From Oscillospiraceae bacterium (GTDB lineage Bacteria; Bacillota; Clostridia; Oscillospirales; Oscillospiraceae), in NCBI GenBank assembly GCA_015067725.1, contig SVLX01000026.1:1-37171 (forward strand): 37,171 nucleotides of DNA. Direction: 5' to 3'. The position numbers and the translations under genes are program-made. Below the pieces are notes generated by a model. The model was not told where the DNA came from and made no database searches. It saw only the letters and a list, made by a program, of their open reading frames with translations. This document shows, piece after piece, positions 1 through 6,388 of the stretch. Position 1 is the first letter of the stretch; the number at the start of each line of letters is the position of its first letter.

Positions 1-124
1 TCGATTCGGAAAGTTCGATATACGGCTTCATATCTTTGATGATTTTATATCCGTATGAATCTTCGTTCTTTATCGCTGCCAAAACGCAGACATCCAAGAG
101 ACCTCGTTTCAACTGAATGTCCAT
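1..124 (-). CDS. PadR-family transcriptional regulator, N-terminal part (runs off the left edge)
   Basis: The minus strand reads MDIQLKRGLLDVCVLAAIKN and continues with EDSYGYKIIKDM before leaving the window. The LLDxCVLAxIxxxxxYGYxI pattern is the start of the PadR winged-helix DNA-binding domain. PadR proteins are small dimeric repressors, often of membrane or stress genes. Only 41 codons are visible, so the effector part and the target are unknown. The ATG at 124 was chosen because an AAAGGAGG ribosome-binding site (131-138) lies 6 bases upstream. A second ATG at 129 is in another frame. The gene has its own strong promoter (149-177) and follows a terminator, so it is transcribed apart from the DUF6061-like gene upstream. 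The region is AT-richer than the rest of the window, which suggests acquired DNA. Confidence 0.8.
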   Translation of the reverse strand, partial: MDIQLKRGLLDVCVLAAIKNEDSYGYKIIKDMKPYIELSES

Positions 125-148
125 ACCATACCTCCTTTTGCGGCATAC

Positions 149-177
149 ATCATATCACGAAGTATTGGTTTTGTCAA
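149..177 (-). promoter_or_regulatory. sigma-A promoter of the padR-like gene
   Basis: Reading the minus strand, TTGACA (172-177) is followed by 17 bases and TATGAT (149-154). This lies just upstream of the ribosome-binding site of the PadR gene. A perfect -35 and a 5/6 -10 suggest strong transcription unless repressed. PadR proteins often repress themselves, but I could not pick out an operator. Confidence 0.8.
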
Positions 178-195
178 TGGAGTTCACAGAAAAGT

Positions 196-228
196 AACAA
201 AAATGCCCGCAGAATTTCTCCCACGGGC
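196..228 (-). terminator. terminator of the DUF6061-like gene
   Basis: On the minus strand GCCCG (224-228) and CGGGC (205-209) form a stem with a 14-base loop. It is followed by ATTTTTGTT, ten bases past the DUF6061-like stop codon. It separates this gene from padR. Confidence 0.65.
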
Positions 229-237
229 AATGAGGTG

Positions 238-486
238 TCAACTATCTAAAGGTTTATACTCTGTGACAGTTTTCAAATAGGTTTCGGGATCACCGTTCAA
301 GATAAGGTCTGCATACTCCAAAGGAGCATTATAGATAAGGTAATCAAGCTCTGACCGTTCGTACATATTACGGGCAACCTCGTTCTCAACGGCAATGGTG
401 TCAATCGCAATCATACTGCCATCGGTGAATTTCAGTTCCACACAGCAGTTATCGAAGTTATATTCGCAGGATATAAGGCATTTCAT
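238..486 (-). CDS. DUF6061-like small protein
   Basis: This is an 82-residue acidic soluble protein starting MKCLISCEYNFDNCCVELKF, with no signal peptide or membrane segment. The CCVELKFTDG...IDTIAVENE and SELDYLIYNxPLEYADLIL patterns match, from memory, small DUF6061-type proteins. Those are common in clostridial genomes and often travel with conjugative elements. Their function is unknown. The start at 486 is fixed by a GGAGGT site (495-500) eight bases upstream. It lies 64 bases downstream of the truncated XRE gene with no terminator between them, so the two may share the XRE promoter. It ends at its own hairpin. Family name from recognition only; the reality of the gene is well supported by ribosome-binding site and terminator. 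Confidence 0.75.
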   Translation of the reverse strand: MKCLISCEYNFDNCCVELKFTDGSMIAIDTIAVENEVARNMYERSELDYLIYNAPLEYADLILNGDPETYLKTVTEYKPLDS

Positions 487-550
487 AGGGTTTTACCTCC
501 AAAAAATGATTTATGGAAGTAATGTAAGCGTGGGTTTTAGTGTGGTATCT

Positions 551-682
551 TTAAGTTTGGGAAACCCCGGTTTCCCACTTGGAGACGGCTTGCTTGGTGA
601 CAAAGACCTGCTCACCCAGAGCCTCTTGGGTCATGTTTTTGCGTTTGCGCTGTCTTTGGATAATATGGCCGATGCTGTCCAT
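551..682 (-). pseudogene. truncated XRE-family (Cro/CI-type HTH) regulator
   Basis: The minus strand from the ATG at 682 encodes MDSIGHIIQRQRKRKNMTQE, then ALGEQVFVTKQAVSKWETG, and stops after 43 residues. This is the first four helices of a Cro/CI helix-turn-helix: RKRKNMTQEALGEQV is helix 1-2 and VTKQAVSKWE is the recognition helix. Relatives carry on after KWETG with about 20 more residues to complete the domain. Here the frame changes to VSQT and ends at TAA. A perfect 8-bp inverted repeat, GGGAAACC-CC-GGTTTCCC (560-577), sits exactly at the divergence point. The promoter at 715-743 looks intact, so the fragment may still be made. I call it a broken gene; a deliberately short HTH peptide is less likely. 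Confidence 0.65.
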
Positions 683-714
683 GAAGATGCCTCACTTTCG
701 ATTGCTATGGCCCA

Positions 715-743
715 ATTATTCCGCAATAGCGCAAAAATGTCAA
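715..743 (-). promoter_or_regulatory. promoter of the truncated XRE gene and DUF6061-like gene
   Basis: On the minus strand TTGACA (738-743), 17 bases, AATAAT (715-720). It is about 32 bases before the XRE start codon, where only a weak GTGAGG ribosome-binding site is seen. Confidence 0.65.
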
Positions 744-805
744 GAAAATGACCGGATTTCCGGAGTATCCCATTGGTTGACCGGAAAACCCACCCCCAAA
801 ATACC

Positions 806-832
806 AAAAAGGGAACAGCCGAAACCGTTCCC
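806..832 (-). terminator. minus-strand intrinsic terminator, probably for the blaI-like transcript
   Basis: GGGAAC (811-816) and GTTCCC (827-832) make a 6-bp stem. On the minus strand it is followed by TTTTTGGTATTTT. It is the first good terminator downstream of the BlaI-like gene, 250 bases after its stop. Confidence 0.6.
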
Positions 833-835
833 CTA

Positions 836-1080
836 AGTCGTTGGTTGAATACACTTACCGGATATGGGCAATTTGGCGCATCCCGGTTCTGCGTCTTGTG
901 CATCAAAATTTATGGTTCAATCCGGTTTTCGTCTCCGTCTTCAGCCTGCCGCGATGGCAAAGACTGGAGTTTACCCACATCGTATTCTGCACCCGATTGG
1001 CGCAGAAGTCACTCCTGCCGGAGGTTGCACTCCGCAGGAACCCCTATTCCCGGATTGACAGGCGCAGAAGATTGCCGCGA
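836..1080. other. gene-free stretch after the blaI-like gene
   Basis: I see no gene with a ribosome-binding site here on either strand. The one structure worth noting is a hairpin with a single bulged C: TCCTGCCGGAG (1013-1023) against CTCCGCAGGA (1030-1039). No T-run follows it on either strand. The short word GCGCAGAAG occurs twice. The stretch may be an untranslated 3' region of the BlaI-like transcript. Confidence 0.4.
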
Positions 1081-1422
1081 TTAAGCGTTAGCCAGCAGGC
1101 GCTCCAGCTCCTCGCGGGTCAGCTTGTTCTGCTCCAGAAGGGCAGCAACCAGAGCCTCAGCAGAGCCATTGTAGTCATTGGTCAGCAGGCGATCCGTATC
1201 TTCCTGAGCGACCTGGGACTTGGGCAGCAGGGGTACGCACATGAACTTGGGCTCGTCTCTGCGGATATAGCCCTTGTCGATGCAACGGGTGATCATGGTA
1301 TAAGTGGTGGTCTTACCCCATTTGACCTTGGTGGTCAGGGCAGCGGCCACATCCTTAGCCCGGGTGGGACCATTCTCCCACAGGACCTCCATAACATTAC
1401 GTTCAGAATCTGCCAGTCGCAT
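1081..1422 (-). CDS. BlaI/MecI/CopY-family transcriptional regulator
   Basis: This 113-residue protein begins MRLADSERNVMEVLWENGPT. The ERNVMEVLWENGPTRAKDVAAAL and KTTTYTMITRCIDKGYI patterns form the winged helix of the Penicillinase_R family. Family members are dimeric repressors. Classical ones are inactivated when a BlaR1/MecR1 membrane metalloprotease cleaves them; CopY types respond to copper. No blaR1 gene is next to it and no CopY-type C-terminal CxC pair is present, so the signal is unknown. The start at 1422 has a GAGGAGA ribosome-binding site, and a consensus promoter lies at 1489-1517. The gene points away from the EamA transporter and shares a 386-base intergenic region with it, so it could regulate that gene, though the palindrome there does not look like a BlaI operator. 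Confidence 0.85.
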   Translation of the reverse strand: MRLADSERNVMEVLWENGPTRAKDVAAALTTKVKWGKTTTYTMITRCIDKGYIRRDEPKFMCVPLLPKSQVAQEDTDRLLTNDYNGSAEALVAALLEQNKLTREELERLLANA

Positions 1423-1488
1423 GATTCATCTCTCCTCTCGTTTTAAGTATAATTTCAGGACTTTCTACATATGCAGTTATCCATCTCT

Positions 1489-1517
1489 AGAATACAACAT
1501 TTCTGTCCATTTGTCAA
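1489..1517 (-). promoter_or_regulatory. promoter of the blaI-like gene
   Basis: On the minus strand TTGACA (1512-1517), 17 bases, TATTCT (1489-1494), about 65 bases before the start codon. I could not recognise a BlaI-type TACA/TGTA dyad with confidence. Confidence 0.7.
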
Positions 1518-1684
1518 GACGAAATCGCAAAAAAAGTATCACAATTTATAAAATTTTTATGCTACTGCCATGTCCGTGTTTATTACATCCCCTGCAATCG
1601 CCGCAATGAAGCAACACAACCACCTGCAATCGGCTAAATCAAGTTGATGATGACAACCTCCCGCCCCAATGCCCAAAATCAGCC

Positions 1685-1713
1685 TTGCTTTTTCTCCTGA
1701 CCTTTGCTATAAT
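1685..1713 (+). promoter_or_regulatory. promoter of the EamA-type transporter
   Basis: TTGCTT (1685-1690), 17 bases, then a perfect TATAAT (1708-1713). The -10 overlaps the GC-rich palindrome at 1711-1733, so a protein bound there would block initiation. Confidence 0.75.
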
Positions 1714-1733
1714 ATCCCCCCGGGGGGGATATT
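1711..1733. promoter_or_regulatory. GC-rich palindromic operator, CsoR/RcnR-like in form
   Basis: An almost perfect inverted repeat: AATAT, six C, seven G, ATATT. It begins inside the -10 element and covers the expected transcription start. AT-flanked runs of C facing runs of G are the operator style of the CsoR/RcnR/FrmR family of metal, sulfur or aldehyde sensors. That assignment is inferred from form and from the metal-binding tail of the gene it controls. No gene for such a sensor is in the window. Confidence 0.55.
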
Positions 1734-1808
1734 TCCTGTGCCGGTTTGGCTTCAGCCGGGCAGAATCGTCCCCTGAATTCCCCAGTATTCTATTCCGGAG
1801 GTTCTTCC

Positions 1809-2864
1809 ATGAAACGAAAGCATTTGGCTACTGCCTTTGCCATTTTGGCGGCGGCCCTCTATGCCATCAATATCCCCTTTTCCAAATTGCTGCTGACCCA
1901 GGTTGCCCCCACCATGATGGCCGCTCTGCTGTATTTGGGGGCTGGTGTGGGACTGTGTGTCTATGGATTGCTGTTACCCGCAAAGCAGAAAGGTGAACCA
2001 CTGACCCGGAAGGAGCTGCCTTATGTGGTGGGCATGGTGGTTTTGGACATTGCCGCCCCCATTTTACTTATGCTGGGACTCCGGCACACCGACTCTGCCG
2101 GGGCGAGTCTGCTGAACAATTTTGAGATTGTTGCCACCTCCCTCATTGCTCTGCTGGTGTTCCGGGAGGTGCTTTCCCGCCGGTTGACGTTTGCCATTAT
2201 CCTGGTGACCATCGCCAGCATTATTCTGGGCTTTGAGGGCGCGGGCGGATTCCGGCCGGATGGGGGCTCTCTTTTGGTGTTGGGCGCAACCTGCTGTTGG
2301 GGTCTGGAAAACAACTGCACCAGAATGCTCAGCGGCAAAAGCTCCGTCCGGATTACCACCATTAAGGGCATCTTTTCCGGTCTGGGCAGTCTCCTTGTGG
2401 CCATGATGCTGGGCGAGCCGATTCCTGAGTTCCGCTGGATTCCGGCGGTGCTGGCGCTGGGCTTTGTGGCCTATGGACTGAGCATCAATTTCTACATCAG
2501 AGCCCAAAAGGATTTGGGCGCGGCAAAAACCAGCGCATACTATGCCATTGCCCCGTTTTTGGGGGTGGGCTTCAGTATGCTGGTTTTGGGTGAGCGTCCG
2601 GTGGCAAGGTTCTATCTGGCCTTTGCCATCATGGTGGTGGCGACGGTATTGATGATTAAAGATACCATTGCCCTGCAGCATGACCATGCCCATACCCATA
2701 CCCACGATCACCCGCACCGCCACGGCGAACTGGTGCACAGCCATGTCCATACCCACAGCCATACCCACAGCCACATCCACGGTCAGGACGAGTCTTTTCA
2801 CGGTCACGACCACAAGGATATCCCCGGACACGACCACAGCCACGACCCGGAGCAGACGGAATAA
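1809..2864 (+). CDS. EamA-family (DMT superfamily) transporter with histidine-rich C-terminal tail
   Basis: A 351-residue membrane protein, MKRKHLATAFAILAAALYAI, with about ten hydrophobic segments in two EamA repeats (roughly residues 5-140 and 150-285). EamA proteins export metabolites or drugs, and substrates are hard to predict. The unusual part is residues 291-351, which hold 22 histidines in HxH and HSHxHTH patterns. Such tails bind Zn, Ni or Co in cation-diffusion-facilitator and nickel/cobalt carriers. With ten membrane spans the tail should face the cytoplasm. Start chosen at 1809 because GGAGG (1797-1801) lies 7 bases upstream; the frame is open further upstream but without a ribosome-binding site. 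The operator at the -10 element and this tail both point to a metal-responsive role, which is inference. It stands alone between a promoter and a terminator. Confidence 0.85.
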   Translation: MKRKHLATAFAILAAALYAINIPFSKLLLTQVAPTMMAALLYLGAGVGLCVYGLLLPAKQKGEPLTRKELPYVVGMVVLDIAAPILLMLGLRHTDSAGASLLNNFEIVATSLIALLVFREVLSRRLTFAIILVTIASIILGFEGAGGFRPDGGSLLVLGATCCWGLENNCTRMLSGKSSVRITTIKGIFSGLGSLLVAMMLGEPIPEFRWIPAVLALGFVAYGLSINFYIRAQKDLGAAKTSAYYAIAPFLGVGFSMLVLGERPVARFYLAFAIMVVATVLMIKDTIALQHDHAHTHTHDHPHRHGELVHSHVHTHSHTHSHIHGQDESFHGHDHKDIPGHDHSHDPEQTE

Positions 2865-2881
2865 TCCCCCTTCCTGAAAAA

Positions 2882-2918
2882 GCCGCCGGGTTATGGGATA
2901 ATGCCCGGCGGCTTCTTT
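2882..2918 (+). terminator. terminator of the EamA-type gene
   Basis: GCCGCCGGG (2882-2890) pairs perfectly with CCCGGCGGC (2904-2912), followed by TTCTTT. Confidence 0.85.
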
Positions 2919-2964
2919 GCGGTCTGCCTGCGACAGATTGTTTCTCCGGGGCGGGCTATTTGCC

Positions 2965-2993
2965 TTGACTTTCTCCCGGACTTCCTTTATACT
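2965..2993 (+). promoter_or_regulatory. promoter of the corrinoid-activase-like gene
   Basis: TTGACT (2965-2970), 17 bases, TATACT (2988-2993). The transcript would have a leader of about 65 bases before AGGAGG and the ATG at 3065. Confidence 0.75.
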
Positions 2994-3064
2994 GATAGAC
3001 ATAAAAGTATGCCTTTTTTCCGTTCCCGACCGGAATAACTGTATTTTTCAGGAGGAAGCGACCG

Positions 3065-4996
3065 ATGTTTAACGTAACCTTTCAGATTGAAGGCGGCAAG
3101 CCTGTTGTAATCGAAGCCAATCAGGGCGACAACCTGCTGGAGCTGGCCCGCCGGGCCAATGTGGCCATTGATGCCCCCTGCTCCGGCAATGGCTCTTGCG
3201 GCAAGTGCCGGGTGAAGCTGATTTCCGGCGAGCTGGAGAGTCCCAAAACCCGCCACATCACCCAGGAGGAATATGATGCCGGCTGGCGGCTGTCCTGCGC
3301 CAGTAAGGTCATGGGCGATTTGGAGATTTTTGTCCCGGATATTGCCTCGGCTTACCAGTCCCGGATGAAGACCGCCGACCTTTCCACCGGCAAGGAGCAG
3401 GCCATCTTTGAAGCCCTGAAGCAGGAACTTCTGGAGGCGGGGATTGAGTTTGTCAACGATTTCCGGGCGGTGCAGTTGGAGATGACCGCCCCCACGCTGG
3501 ACGATACCATGCCCGACAATGAGCGGCTCTCCTGGGCCATTGAGGAGGCCACCGGTTTTGCTTCCGTGCGGATTCCCTATGCCCTCATGGTGAAGCTGGC
3601 CAGTACCCTCCGGGAGAATGACTTCCGGGTCACGGTGAAGGGTCAGATTGAGCACGGCGAATTCCATGCCCTGGACATCTGCCCCTGGGCGGATACCACC
3701 ATGCTGGGCTGTGCCATCGACATCGGCACCACCACGGTCACCATGGTTCTGGTAGATTTGACTGACGGCAAAATTATCGCCAAGGGTTCTTCCGGCAACG
3801 GTCAGATTCGCTATGGCGCGGACGTGATTAACCGCATCATTGAGCAGGGTCGGCCCGGCGGCAAGAAGAAACTGCAAGATGCCATCGTCAAGGAAACCCT
3901 GACCCCCATCATCGCCAACCTCTGCAAGTCCGTGGGTGTCTCTGCCCGGAGCATTCTGCGGCTGGCGGTGGGTGCCAATACCACCATGAACCATCTGCTC
4001 ATTGGGGTGGATGCCGAAAGCGTCCGCATGGAGCCTTACATCCCCAGTTTCTTCTCCTGGGAGGGGCTTCTGGCCGGCGACCTGAAGTTGCCTGCCCACC
4101 CCCTTGCCCCTGTCCTCATTGCCCCCAACATCGGCTCTTATGTGGGCGGCGACATCACCGCCGGTACATTGGCCAGCCTGATTTGGAACAAGCCGGAAAT
4201 GAGTCTGTTTATCGATTTGGGCACCAATGGCGAGCTGGTCTTCGGCAATGAGGATTTCCTCATGTCCTGTGCCTGTTCTGCCGGTCCTGCCTTTGAGGGC
4301 GGCGACATCTCCTGCGGTATGCGGGCAACCGATGGTGCCATTGAGGCATGCACCATTGACGGCCCCACCATGGAACCCACCTTGACCATCGTGGGCGAAG
4401 AAGGGCAGAAGGCCGTGGGCATCTGCGGCTCCGGCATCATTGACATTATCTCTGAGCTGTTCCGGTGCGGCATGATCAACGCCAAGGGACTTTTCGTCCG
4501 GGAGGGCAGCCGGATTCGCCGGGACAAGCACGGCATGGGCCGGTATGTGCTGGTGGAGGCCAAGGACTCTGAGACGGAGCGGGAAATTTCCATCAACGAG
4601 GTGGATATTGACAACTTCATCCGGGCCAAGGGTGCGATTTTCTCCGCCATTGATACCCTCTTAAAGTCCGTGGACATGGACATCACCATGATTGACCGGG
4701 TCTATGTGGCCGGTGGTATCGGCTCGGGCATCAATATGGGCAACGCCGTCAACATCGGAATGTTGCCCGACGTGGAGCTGGAGAAGTTCCAGTATATCGG
4801 CAATTCCTCCCTCACCGGTGCCTATGCCATGGTGGTCAGCGACCCGGCACAGGAGAAGCTGGCCGAAGTTGCCGCCAACATGACCTATCTGGAGCTGTCC
4901 ACCCATCCGGGGTATATGGACTCCTTCGTGGCGGCTTGCTTCCTGCCCCATACGGATGCGGGATTGTTCCCCAATAGTGTGCAGGAGCGGTATTGA
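3065..4996 (+). CDS. ferredoxin-ASKHA ATPase, RACo-like reductive activator of corrinoid proteins
   Basis: A 643-residue cytoplasmic protein. Residues 1-90 form a plant-type [2Fe-2S] ferredoxin domain with ligands Cys39, Cys45, Cys48 and Cys78 in the pattern APCSGNGSCGKCRV...LSC. A linker follows, then an ASKHA-type ATPase fold from about residue 213 with phosphate loop AIDIGTTTVTMVLVDL and later motifs DLGTNGELV, GICGSGIID and YVAGGIGSGIN. This architecture and length match RACo/RamA proteins (DUF4445). Those use ATP hydrolysis to drive one-electron reduction of inactive Co(II) corrinoid to Co(I) in methyltransferase systems. No corrinoid protein, methyltransferase or MtaA/MtbA-like gene is adjacent, so the partner is elsewhere. 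The start is fixed by AGGAGG (3050-3055). The gene is transcribed alone. Confidence 0.9.
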   Translation: MFNVTFQIEGGKPVVIEANQGDNLLELARRANVAIDAPCSGNGSCGKCRVKLISGELESPKTRHITQEEYDAGWRLSCASKVMGDLEIFVPDIASAYQSRMKTADLSTGKEQAIFEALKQELLEAGIEFVNDFRAVQLEMTAPTLDDTMPDNERLSWAIEEATGFASVRIPYALMVKLASTLRENDFRVTVKGQIEHGEFHALDICPWADTTMLGCAIDIGTTTVTMVLVDLTDGKIIAKGSSGNGQIRYGADVINRIIEQGRPGGKKKLQDAIVKETLTPIIANLCKSVGVSARSILRLAVGANTTMNHLLIGVDAESVRMEPYIPSFFSWEGLLAGDLKLPAHPLAPVLIAPNIGSYVGGDITAGTLASLIWNKPEMSLFIDLGTNGELVFGNEDFLMSCACSAGPAFEGGDISCGMRATDGAIEACTIDGPTMEPTLTIVGEEGQKAVGICGSGIIDIISELFRCGMINAKGLFVREGSRIRRDKHGMGRYVLVEAKDSETEREISINEVDIDNFIRAKGAIFSAIDTLLKSVDMDITMIDRVYVAGGIGSGINMGNAVNIGMLPDVELEKFQYIGNSSLTGAYAMVVSDPAQEKLAEVAANMTYLELSTHPGYMDSFVAACFLPHTDAGLFPNSVQERY

Positions 4997-5022
4997 GCAT
5001 TAACACTAAGATAACCAAAATA

Positions 5023-5054
5023 CAGCGCCCGGCTCTGGTGTGAGTCGGGCGCTG
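5023..5054. terminator. 9-bp hairpin after the corrinoid-activase gene
   Basis: CAGCGCCCG (5023-5031) pairs perfectly with CGGGCGCTG (5046-5054). No T-run follows on the plus strand. On the minus strand TATTTTGGTT follows. It may be a poor bidirectional terminator or an RNA-stabilising end. Confidence 0.45.
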
Positions 5055-5240
5055 AGCATATTCATAAAGCAATGGATGCAAGCCCGCCCTTCGGGTATAG
5101 GCGGCGTAATGCCCAAAGTTTTTCCCTTCGGGAGAGTACCACAGGCATTCCCTCCGGTCACTGCCGAAAGAAGCAAGGCTGAGGGAGTGCGGTACAACCT
5201 GTCCAGCAAGCAGAAACCTCCCGGCGAATTCGCAAACGTT

Positions 5241-5277
5241 CATCGACATCCGTAGGGGACGGCGCCCTCAACGTCCC
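5241..5277 (+). repeat. 37-base direct repeat, copy A
   Basis: It begins CATCGACATCCGTAGGGGAC and ends ACGTCCC. It differs from copy B at 5646-5682 by one base. The match ends soon after the unit on both sides, so it is a discrete interspersed element. Confidence 0.75.
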
Positions 5278-5328
5278 GCCCCTCCGCAACCACCCACCTT
5301 CCGGCAAATTTGCATAATCCACCAGCCG

Positions 5329-5352
5329 TAGCGCGCGGCATCCCTGACGCGC
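5329..5352 (+). repeat. 24-base perfect inverted repeat, left arm
   Basis: The arm starts TAGCGCGCGGCATCCC and is the exact reverse complement of 5412-5435. The arms are 59 bases apart. Outer flanks (CCACCA...TGGTGG) are also partly complementary. They could fold as one long stem or be the ends of a small mobile unit. Confidence 0.8.
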
Positions 5353-5411
5353 CCGCAGCAGGGCCTTACCGCAACCACCAACCTCCCGGCGAATCCGAAA
5401 CCGCCCACCAA

Positions 5412-5435
5412 GCGCGTCAGGGATGCCGCGCGCTA
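5412..5435 (-). repeat. 24-base perfect inverted repeat, right arm
   Basis: Exact reverse complement of 5329-5352. Confidence 0.8.
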
Positions 5436-5645
5436 CATGGTGGGTGCGGTGTGTGATTATCGGCAGCCCCCAGTTGCGCAACATGGAACAGCCAATTGAG
5501 TTCCCTGCGAGTTGTTGGGGAGGGTTTTGCGGATTATCCAGCGTTTCTGCTCCCGGAAGTGCCCGGAGGGGGCATGACCCCTCCGTACGAATGTCGAGCC
5601 AACCGTTCCGCAACGATCCACCTCCCGGCAAACCCGCACACTATC

Positions 5646-5682
5646 CATCGACATCCGTAGGGGACGGCGCCCTCGACGTCCC
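5646..5682 (+). repeat. 37-base direct repeat, copy B
   Basis: 36 of 37 bases match copy A (5241-5277); the one difference is G for A in the CTCGACG/CTCAACG part. Confidence 0.75.
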
Positions 5683-5713
5683 TATCCCCCCGCAACCACC
5701 AACAAATCCAACC

Positions 5714-5974
5714 TCACCACACCAGCGCCGTCACCAGCCAGACCAGTGCCGTCCCCGCCGCGCCGAAGATTCCCCATACCGGGGGCTTCAGCCCGCCTTT
5801 CTTCCGCTGGGGCAGGAAACCACCCGCCACCTGCCGGGCCTGGCGCAGAATCTCCCGGTCGGAGATGCCCTGCCTGCCCAAAGCATCGTGGCGCAGAATG
5901 AATATCGCCTGCTCAAACAGCTCCGGGTCGGGCGAGGGGACAACAATGACCTGCCGGGATGTGCCTTTTACCAT
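5714..5974 (-). CDS. small conserved-type protein with a C-terminal membrane segment
   Basis: An 86-residue protein starting MVKGTSRQVIVVPSPDPELF. Residues 1-55 look soluble, with PSPDPELFEQAIFILRHDALG and SDREILRQARQV helices. A basic stretch, PQRKKGG, precedes a single hydrophobic segment near the C-terminus (IFGAAGTALVWLVTALVW). That suggests a tail-anchored cytoplasmic protein. From memory, proteins of this form occur widely in Oscillospiraceae with no reliable function. The start at 5974 has AAAGGAGG eight bases upstream. It lies 45 bases downstream of the GIY-YIG gene on the same strand, so the two are probably cotranscribed. The spacer can fold over the ribosome-binding site (5977-6021). 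Confidence 0.7.
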   Translation of the reverse strand: MVKGTSRQVIVVPSPDPELFEQAIFILRHDALGRQGISDREILRQARQVAGGFLPQRKKGGLKPPVWGIFGAAGTALVWLVTALVW

Positions 5975-5976
5975 AA

Positions 5977-6021
5977 AAACCGCCTCCTTTTCCGGGATTC
6001 TCTCCGGATGGGGGGCGGTTT
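5977..6021 (-). promoter_or_regulatory. hairpin overlapping the ribosome-binding site of the 86-residue gene
   Basis: On the minus strand AAACCGCC (6014-6021) pairs perfectly with GGCGGTTT (5977-5984). An inner TCCGG/CCGGA stem is also possible. The 3' arm abuts the GGAGG site and is followed by TT before the ATG. It could act as a weak terminator or mask the ribosome-binding site. Confidence 0.4.
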
Positions 6022-6331
6022 ATACCTCTTGGGGTGGATTTTGCTTGTCCTCCGGCGATACCGGCGGCTCATTGCCGCCGTCAGCATACCTCCGGCACAG
6101 TTCCAGCTTTTCCTGCCGGCTCAGCTTCTTGATGGCGATTTCCCGCTTGAGCGCCGCAGATTTGTCGGGACACGTCTCCCGGTATAGTGGCATTACCGGA
6201 CCTCTGCCCCGGGTGTACTTTGCCCCGGTGCCCCGGTTGTGGGCGGTGAGACGGCGGGGAAAATTGTCGGTGATGCCGGTATAGAGGGTATCGTCCCGGC
6301 ATTTGAGGATGTATACGGTCCACTCGGCCAT
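6020..6331 (-). CDS. GIY-YIG domain protein (UPF0213/YhbQ type)
   Basis: A 103-residue protein starting MAEWTVYILKCRDDTLYTGI. VYIL (6-9) and YTG (18-20) are the two halves of the GIY-YIG signature. They are followed by RRLTAHNRGTGAKYT, which carries the conserved Arg and His/Tyr residues, and EIAIKKLSRQEKLEL, which carries the metal-binding Glu. Stand-alone proteins of this size resemble the nuclease half of SLX1 and E. coli YhbQ. They are thought to cut or bind branched DNA, with no settled role. The last 20 residues are Pro/Glu-rich and not part of the fold. The start has AAAGGGGG seven bases upstream. The stop codon lies within the 5' arm of the hairpin that precedes the 86-residue gene. 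Confidence 0.85.
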   Translation of the reverse strand: MAEWTVYILKCRDDTLYTGITDNFPRRLTAHNRGTGAKYTRGRGPVMPLYRETCPDKSAALKREIAIKKLSRQEKLELCRRYADGGNEPPVSPEDKQNPPQEV

Positions 6332-6388
6332 GATTTTCCCCCTTTTGGTGGTTTTCAGGCTTTTCCGTTTGCGGAGACAGCCCAGAAC

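Larger units (their letters stand above)
4997..5713. other. 700-base gene-free patch of degenerate repeats
   Basis: No reading frame here has a ribosome-binding site or recognisable product. The DNA holds recurring words. CCTCCCGGCRAA-type units occur near 5216, 5296, 5381 and 5619. A 37-base direct repeat lies at 5241 and 5646, and a perfect 24-base inverted repeat at 5329/5412. The first hairpin (5023-5054) may end the upstream transcript. The patch looks like decayed interspersed elements rather than a lost gene. Confidence 0.6.

Noticed and set aside
1081..1422. A beta-lactam resistance locus suggested by the BlaI-like protein.
   Set aside because: There is no BlaR1/MecR1 sensor and no beta-lactamase gene nearby. 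Lone BlaI-family regulators are common in Clostridia with other targets.
841..1446. A 201-codon plus-strand frame over the BlaI-like gene.
   Set aside because: No ribosome-binding site; the minus strand holds a clear BlaI-family protein with promoter and ribosome-binding site.
1591..1632. CCTGCAATCG present twice, 32 bases apart, between the blaI-like and EamA genes.
   Set aside because: It lies far from either promoter core and has no symmetry; not enough to call an operator.
2987..4531. A 514-codon open frame antisense to the corrinoid-activase gene.
   Set aside because: It is antisense to a gene with clear ferredoxin and ATPase motifs, has no ribosome-binding site, and is rich in G, H and Q as shadows are.
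5216..5682. A CRISPR array in the repeat patch.
   Set aside because: Units are irregularly spaced, differ in length and orientation, and no cas gene is near.
5423..6187. A 254-codon plus-strand frame through the repeat patch and two small genes.
   Set aside because: Pro/Ser/Arg-rich translation across non-coding repeats and antisense to two well-supported small genes.
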